Origin: Halomonas lysinitropha
GTDB taxonomy: Bacteria > Pseudomonadota > Gammaproteobacteria > Pseudomonadales > Halomonadaceae
DNA: 64,000 bases
NCBI RefSeq assembly: GCF_902500215.1
Contig: NZ_CABVOU010000033.1
Coordinates: forward strand, 186,001 to 250,000
Direction of reading: 5' to 3'
The notes below the pieces were generated by a model. The model was not told where the DNA came from and searched no databases. It worked only from the letters and a program-made list of their open reading frames with translations. A program made the position numbers and the translations under genes. Shown here piece after piece: positions 59,572 to 64,000 of this stretch (position 1 is its first letter; the number at the start of each line of letters is the position of its first letter).

Positions 59572-61188
59572 TCACCAGCGCACCGCCACGCGGTTTCTGC
59601 CCTCGTGCTTGGCCTGGTACATGGCGGCATCGGCCCGCTGGGTGACGGCCTCGATGCTCGCATCGCTCGGCGTGACGCCGGTGACGCCGATGCTCACCGT
59701 GAAGTGAAAGGGCAACTCCTCGGCCTCGATGGTGGCCTCGGCGATCTGTCGAAGCAGGCGCCAGGCGATGGCCTGGGCTTCCTCGTGAGTCATGCCGGGC
59801 ATGATCACCATGAATTCCTCCCCGCCAGTGCGACAGGGCAGGTCGCTGTCGCGCAAGTTATAGCGCAGTGTGTCCGCCAGCAGTCGCAGGCCCTTGTCGC
59901 CCTCGGCGTGACCCAGGGTATCGTTGATGGCCTTGAAGCGGTCGATATCGATCATCAGCAGGGCGGCTTGAAGTCCCCCTTCCTTGACCGCGGTGGCGAC
60001 CCTCTTGGCGGAATCCTCGAAGGAGCGCCGATTGGCCAGTCCGGTCAAGGGGTCGGTGCTGGCCTTGCGGACCCAGTCGGCCTCCTGCCGTCTCTGCCGG
60101 GTGATGTCGCGGTATATCCAGAGGTGGCCATGGTATTCCTCGGCGACGAACAGGGGCGTATAGGAGCGCTCCAGGAAGCGGCCATCCGTCATGGCCAGCA
60201 GATCGCACGCCTGCTTGCGCTGTTCCACGAGGAGTTCCTCGATGCGTGCCACGAAGCCTTCCGGTTCAATGAAGAAATCCTTCGAGGATTGGGCGGCCTC
60301 CCGGCAGTCCATGCCCACCAGGGCTTCTGGCGGCGCCTCGATGGCGAAGAGGTCGCAGAAGGCCTGATTGACCATGATGATCCGACGACTCTCGTCCTCG
60401 AGAAGCAGGCCAGCGTCGAGACCCTCGATGACGACCTCCAGCTGACGCTTGGAAACGAGTTGCGCGATCTCCAGTGTCTTGCGCGGGGTGATGTCGAATT
60501 CGCCCATCACGATCATGGGTCGGCCCGTCTTGGGGTCGTTGGCGCGGCACAAGTCCACATGATGCCAGCGCTCGACGCCGTCGACCTGCATGATGGCCTC
60601 CAGGGAGATCCTCGGCTCGCCTTCCAACCGCTGCAGGAGCCCCTCGGCAACGTCGCGGTCCGAGAAGCAGGCCTCGAAGGAGCTCTGGCCCCGGCGGGCC
60701 GCGAGGGCGGCCGGATTACGCACCAGCTGGCGCCCCTGACCATCGAACACCGAGACCATCATGGGCGTGTGCCTGAGGGCTTCCAGGGCACGCAAGCTGG
60801 AGGCATCCAGGGAGATCTCGCTTTCCAGCCCCTCCACCAGCATGCCGGTGCGTCCATCATTCATGACGTAATGACTGCAGCGACAGTGCAACGAGATGGC
60901 CTGGCCGCCGGGATAGAAGCTCCAGTGTTCGTCGATGACCTCTCCCTTTGCCAGGCGCGGGAGGTAATCCGCAAGGCGCTGTCTCGTCGCCTCACTCATC
61001 GTCGATGACAAATCTCGGGCAACGAGCTCCTGCGACGTTTCGGCCCCCCAGAGTCTCAAGGCGGCGGTATTGGCATAGCGCATCCGCTCCTGCTCGATAT
61101 CGAAGATCCAGACCGGGGTCTGGAGCCTGTCGAGAAGAGGCTCGTGGCCGTGGGCAGCCGGCTGGGGAATGCTATGCAAGGAGGTCAT
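59572..61188 (-). CDS. Diguanylate cyclase with PAS sensor domains
   Basis: A 538-residue soluble signalling enzyme making cyclic di-GMP. Three PAS-like regions occupy about 15-120, 135-245 and 250-370 (for example IEGLDAGLLLEDESRRIIMVNQAFCDLF and HLWIYRDITRQRRQEADW). The GGDEF domain follows (STDPLTGLANRRSF, LLMIDIDRFKAINDTLGHAEGD) with an intact GGEEF active site and an RxxD inhibitory site (RDSD) five residues before it, so product feedback is likely. No EAL domain or membrane spans are seen. It is convergent with yghU, 42 bp apart. Confidence 0.92.
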   Translation of the reverse strand: MTSLHSIPQPAAHGHEPLLDRLQTPVWIFDIEQERMRYANTAALRLWGAETSQELVARDLSSTMSEATRQRLADYLPRLAKGEVIDEHWSFYPGGQAISLHCRCSHYVMNDGRTGMLVEGLESEISLDASSLRALEALRHTPMMVSVFDGQGRQLVRNPAALAARRGQSSFEACFSDRDVAEGLLQRLEGEPRISLEAIMQVDGVERWHHVDLCRANDPKTGRPMIVMGEFDITPRKTLEIAQLVSKRQLEVVIEGLDAGLLLEDESRRIIMVNQAFCDLFAIEAPPEALVGMDCREAAQSSKDFFIEPEGFVARIEELLVEQRKQACDLLAMTDGRFLERSYTPLFVAEEYHGHLWIYRDITRQRRQEADWVRKASTDPLTGLANRRSFEDSAKRVATAVKEGGLQAALLMIDIDRFKAINDTLGHAEGDKGLRLLADTLRYNLRDSDLPCRTGGEEFMVIMPGMTHEEAQAIAWRLLRQIAEATIEAEELPFHFTVSIGVTGVTPSDASIEAVTQRADAAMYQAKHEGRNRVAVRW

Positions 61189-61514
61189 GGGGGCAGGATC
61201 TTGGAGAATACTGCGGTATCCGCCGTCTCTGGTCAGTCCAGCGCGGATTAACTTTGTTACAAGGTTCCAATCTTACCATCTAGCGGCCAGCACTTCAGCC
61301 ACCTCTTGGTGCAGACTTTGGTAGCCCGACGTTGGTCGTCATCTTCATCGGGGCGTCATGTGCGGTTTCTGCGAGGCGCCGCACAGCAGATATGCCGAGC
61401 ATACCCTTGCGATAGAGGACAGCTCTGCACAAAGGTGCGGATAACACCGCAAAAATGCACTGAAGGCCTTGTTGATGAGCATCGAGGCTGCGAAGGAAAT
61501 GCACAGCCACCGGA
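61189..61514. other. Intergenic region between the diguanylate cyclase and the CadC-like gene
   Basis: About 325 bp with no recognisable gene. Frames across it, including a minus-strand one from 61564, have no ribosome site or known family features. It should hold the promoter of the diguanylate cyclase (its upstream side); GTTACAAGG/TTGTTA-type AT stretches near 61250 are possible elements, but no clear -10/-35 pair was found. Confidence 0.5.
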
Positions 61515-63182
61515 TTACTGTTCAGGCATGCCGGCGAGACGAAGGCCATCAAGTACGCGTTCAAATCCCGGACCCAACCAGGAGTGGCTGGCGCTTAGCG
61601 TCTTGATCGTGGTTCGATCGCTATAAGCCAAGGCCATGGATTCCTCGAGTGCGACATGCGCCTCTTCCATGCGACCCGTCAAGGCCAGGGCGGAAGTCAG
61701 GGCAAGGTTTGCCATTGGATCGTCGGGCGAGCCGGCTATGGCGCGGTTCAGTGCAGAGATCGCCTCGTCATCCTGGCTGTTGTGAACATAGGCGAGTCCC
61801 ATATATTTATATTTCGTGGATGGCCGAAACCTTGGGTTCAGGCGAAGCGCTTGTTGGAAATGCGCCAAGGCCTCGGCTGGTTTCCCCAATGCCATGTTCG
61901 CCAATCCGGCACATACATAAGCACAATCATTGTTGGGATTGATTACCATTGCGGTATTGCACGAAGCCAGGCCCCGTTCCGGCTTCCCGTTCCGGGCATA
62001 CCCCACGCCCGTCATCCAGTACCCTTCAGCATCCTTGGGATCGAGCGAAATTGCCCGCTGCGCGGCTTCCAGGGACAGGTCTTTCGAGTTAGGCACCGAG
62101 ATGCCGGGGATGCGGCTCGTGCTTGCCGCGAAATGGACGAACGCCAGCCCGCTCCATGCCGAGGCGATTTCGGGGTCGAGTTCAACGGCCTTGTCCAATA
62201 GTGCCTTCGCCTCCTGAAAATCTTCGGCACTCTTGGGATTGAACAGCAGCACATTGCCCCGCAATGCATAGTCCCAGGCTTTGAGGCTCGCTTTCGGCCG
62301 TTGTCTCAGGCTCTCCGCCTCTCGAAGCTCAGCCTTCAGCGCTGCGGCGATCTGCCCCGTCACGTTGATCTGCACCGAGAAAACATCCGTCAACGCGCGG
62401 TCGTAACGATCCGACCAGACATGACGACGGGTCTGACCATCGATGAGCTGGGCATTGATGCGGACCTGATCACCGGAGCGACGGACGCTCCCTTCGAGGA
62501 CATAGCGAACCCCCAGTTCGTCCACCAGGTTCTTCACATCTACCACCTTGTCCTTGAAGGTGAATGAGGTGCGACGCGCGATAACGAAAGCGCCCCGGAT
62601 ACGGGACAGATCCGTGATCAGGTCCTCCGTGAAGGCGTCGGCAAAATATTCCTGCTCGGGGTCACCGGATAGATTATCGAACGGCAGGACGACAATTGAG
62701 GGCTTGGCCGGAAGCGGAAGCCAAGTCGCGGTAGTCTCGCTTTCATCCGACCACCACACAGCACCCAGAATACCCAGGACAAGGACCAGAAGAGCCGGGC
62801 CCATCCAAAATCTGAGACGACGAAGGGCCGATTCATGGGGTGTCGTGTCAAGGGTCGCATCGTCGTCGGCTTCGAGGCATTCGGTCTTGGCCACGAACTG
62901 GAAGCCCCGTTTGGGGTAGGTTCGCAGGAAACGTTGCTGTGACCGGTCGTCGCCTAGCGCTCTGCGAACCGCTCGGATGCGAGTGTTAAGTGCGGCGTCG
63001 GAGACGATGCGCCCCTGCCAGATTTCATCGATCAGCTCCTCCTTAGAGACGATGCGGTCTCGATTTTCGAGAAGATAGATCAGCAGTCTCGAGACCTGCG
63101 GCTCAAGGGTGACAGGTTGGCCGGCATCGAGCAGTCTGGCCGCATTCGGATCGAACACAAAGCTCTCGAAGCGATAGATCAT
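61515..63182 (-). CDS. CadC-like membrane transcriptional regulator with TolB-like and TPR domains
   Basis: A 555-residue protein. Residues 1-100 are an OmpR/CadC-type winged helix (FDPNAARLLDAGQPVTLEPQVSRLLIYLLENRDRIVSKEELIDEIWQGRIVSDAALNTRIRAVRRALGDD) with no receiver domain. A single span (WMGPALLVLVLGILGAVWW) is near 126-144. The TolB-like/adenylate-cyclase-associated region (PSIVVLPFDNLSGDPEQEYFADAFTEDLITDLSRI... YVLEGSVRRSGDQVRINAQLIDG) covers about 160-280, then TPR repeats fill 300-530. Such proteins sense a periplasmic signal and regulate a nearby gene directly; the divergent secreted-protein gene at 63363 is the obvious candidate. Confidence 0.88.
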   Translation of the reverse strand: MIYRFESFVFDPNAARLLDAGQPVTLEPQVSRLLIYLLENRDRIVSKEELIDEIWQGRIVSDAALNTRIRAVRRALGDDRSQQRFLRTYPKRGFQFVAKTECLEADDDATLDTTPHESALRRLRFWMGPALLVLVLGILGAVWWSDESETTATWLPLPAKPSIVVLPFDNLSGDPEQEYFADAFTEDLITDLSRIRGAFVIARRTSFTFKDKVVDVKNLVDELGVRYVLEGSVRRSGDQVRINAQLIDGQTRRHVWSDRYDRALTDVFSVQINVTGQIAAALKAELREAESLRQRPKASLKAWDYALRGNVLLFNPKSAEDFQEAKALLDKAVELDPEIASAWSGLAFVHFAASTSRIPGISVPNSKDLSLEAAQRAISLDPKDAEGYWMTGVGYARNGKPERGLASCNTAMVINPNNDCAYVCAGLANMALGKPAEALAHFQQALRLNPRFRPSTKYKYMGLAYVHNSQDDEAISALNRAIAGSPDDPMANLALTSALALTGRMEEAHVALEESMALAYSDRTTIKTLSASHSWLGPGFERVLDGLRLAGMPEQ

Positions 63183-63362
63183 GCGTCATACCTGGCTTCA
63201 CCGGAAAATTCATGAAAAAAACAGAAAACTTTATACGCTCTTCAATCGGCATGTCCTGCTCCGGCATACACTTGATTGTAGTCATGAAGTGAGGGAACCC
63301 TGAAGTGTTTTTCCACTCCTTGGCTTCAGACTACATGCAATGAACCAGAAGGAGATGTGCTC

Positions 63363-63800
63363 ATGAATATAAAGATAGCTCTTAGCGGAATATTTGCTGT
63401 GGTCATCCTGGCAAGCACTTCGTTGAGCGCAGCGGCAGAAACCGAGATGGAAGAGGCGCTTAACAACGGGGCTAAACAACTTACTGCAGACGAAATTGCG
63501 GAGCATTTTGTCGGCAAGACGGGAACTTGGGTCTCCTCATCCGGGGACAAGAAGATCGCAATTCACTACAGTGAGGATAACGTCCTGACGGGTGAATTGC
63601 TCGGCGGAGACTGGTCCGGCACGGGGTACTATGGTGTCACCAACGTCGACAGTATCTGTGTTTCCTGGTCTCCGGGCGACAAAGGCCGACTGCGTTGCCT
63701 TGACGTTCTTGTGATTGACGGCGTCGTCACGAAATTCAATGCCGCGGACGGCAGCCTGAACGGATTCTACGAGAAATTTGAGGACGGCAATACGCTCTGA
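63363..63800 (+). CDS. Small secreted protein of unknown function (possibly DUF995-like)
   Basis: A 145-residue protein with a signal peptide (IALSGIFAVVILASTSLSAAA, cleavage near residue 25). The mature part begins with an acidic helix, then LTADEIAEHFVGKTGTW, SSGDKKIAIHYSEDNVLTGELLGGDWSGTGYYGVTN, a likely disulfide pair (CVSW...LRCLDV) and a beta-rich end. The pattern of an LTADEI start, G-K-T-x-T-W and a W-S-G/W-S repeat loosely recalls DUF995 proteins, but this is a weak resemblance. An AAGGAG site is 8 bp before the ATG at 63363. Base composition is visibly lower in GC than the rest of the window, suggesting transfer. Confidence 0.8.
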   Translation: MNIKIALSGIFAVVILASTSLSAAAETEMEEALNNGAKQLTADEIAEHFVGKTGTWVSSSGDKKIAIHYSEDNVLTGELLGGDWSGTGYYGVTNVDSICVSWSPGDKGRLRCLDVLVIDGVVTKFNAADGSLNGFYEKFEDGNTL

Positions 63801-63826
63801 TTAATCGCCTGCACCGGCTTCTCCTT

Positions 63827-63852
63827 AGCAGGCTGTCACGAAACAGCCTGCT
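63827..63852 (+). terminator. Inverted repeat after the secreted-protein gene
   Basis: A perfect 10-bp stem AGCAGGCTGT/ACAGCCTGCT with a 6-nt loop, 26 bp after the stop. There is no T-run, so it may be a weak terminator or a remnant of a mobile-element end. The last 148 bp of the window (63853-64000) show no recognisable gene. Confidence 0.45.
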
Positions 63853-64000
63853 ATTCAGAGCCTGTCCGATGCCGTGCGCGCGATAGTTGGCTTCGTGATT
63901 GCAGTTCTAAATATCCTTATGACGGATGGCTGGCATAAGCTCACAATCATGCTACCGCCATGGGGTGGGGATCGCCATATGCAGTGCCGGCGTCCCGGGC

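Noticed and set aside
61295..61564. An 89-codon minus-strand frame between the diguanylate cyclase and the CadC-like gene
   Set aside because: It overlaps the 3' end of the CadC-like gene, lacks a ribosome site and resembles no known family; possibly a remnant, but not supportable.
63853..64000. Possible partial gene at the right edge
   Set aside because: A minus-strand frame of about 47 codons enters from the edge, but it resembles nothing recognisable and could be chance.

Overview
The window is about 64 kb of high-GC chromosome from a gammaproteobacterium, most likely a Halomonas-type member of the Halomonadaceae. Three things point there. The core order is the one seen in Pseudomonas/Halomonas relatives (mutS | pncC-recA-recX-alaS-lysC-csrA-tRNA-Ser-tRNA-Arg-tRNA-Arg). 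There is a complete ccmABCDEFGHI cytochrome c maturation operon running into smc-zipA-ligA. There is also an unusually rich set of ion transport genes: a Na+-pumping oxaloacetate decarboxylase, TrkA/TrkH, a KtrAB-like pair, a voltage-gated-type K+ channel and a PiT phosphate transporter. The genus is inferred from content and style, not from a database search.

Layout. 1-8.8 kb: DNA repair, translation and RNA regulation (mutS start, pncC, recA with an SOS box, recX, a palindromic non-coding element, alaS, lysC, csrA, three tRNAs, dusC). 8.9-12.4 kb: oadGAB. 12.5-13.6 kb: yigZ and a short LexA-like peptidase that lacks the DNA-binding domain but has its own SOS box. 13.8-28.6 kb: ccmA-I, smc, zipA, ligA, yheU-like. 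28.7-32.9 kb: mnmC, yciI, PHP nuclease, yciO-like. 33-41.6 kb: a potassium block made of ktrAB-like genes (+ strand) facing trkH / KdpD-like / KdpE-like / trkA (- strand), plus a Kv-type channel. 41.7-46.2 kb: CYTH protein, DUF47 protein plus PiT transporter, argA. 46.2-50.4 kb: an intergenic regulatory locus followed by glrK-qseG-glrR. 50.5-56.1 kb: a peroxiredoxin, xseA, guaB, guaA. 56.1-59.5 kb: hipBA with three evenly spaced operators, ychJ, yghU. 59.6-64 kb: a PAS-GGDEF cyclase, a CadC-like TPR regulator, and a divergent small secreted protein of lower GC.

The most interesting locus is 46.2-46.8 kb, directly upstream of glrK-qseG-glrR. It holds two palindromes with a GTC-N10-GAC core (like the known GlrR site TGTC-N10-GACA), a good sigma-54 -24/-12 element, about 380 nt without a credible gene but with consecutive hairpins that present GGA in their loops (CsrA-type sites), and a strong intrinsic terminator. 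This looks like a small-RNA gene in the position that glmY occupies in E. coli, but with features of a CsrB/RsmZ-type CsrA sponge. csrA itself is in the window.

Other points worth checking are the LexA-like protein without a helix-turn-helix under SOS control, the KdpDE-like two-component system that has lost the usual KdpD sensor domain and sits in a trk operon without kdpFABC, and the hipBA operator array with exact 50-bp spacing.
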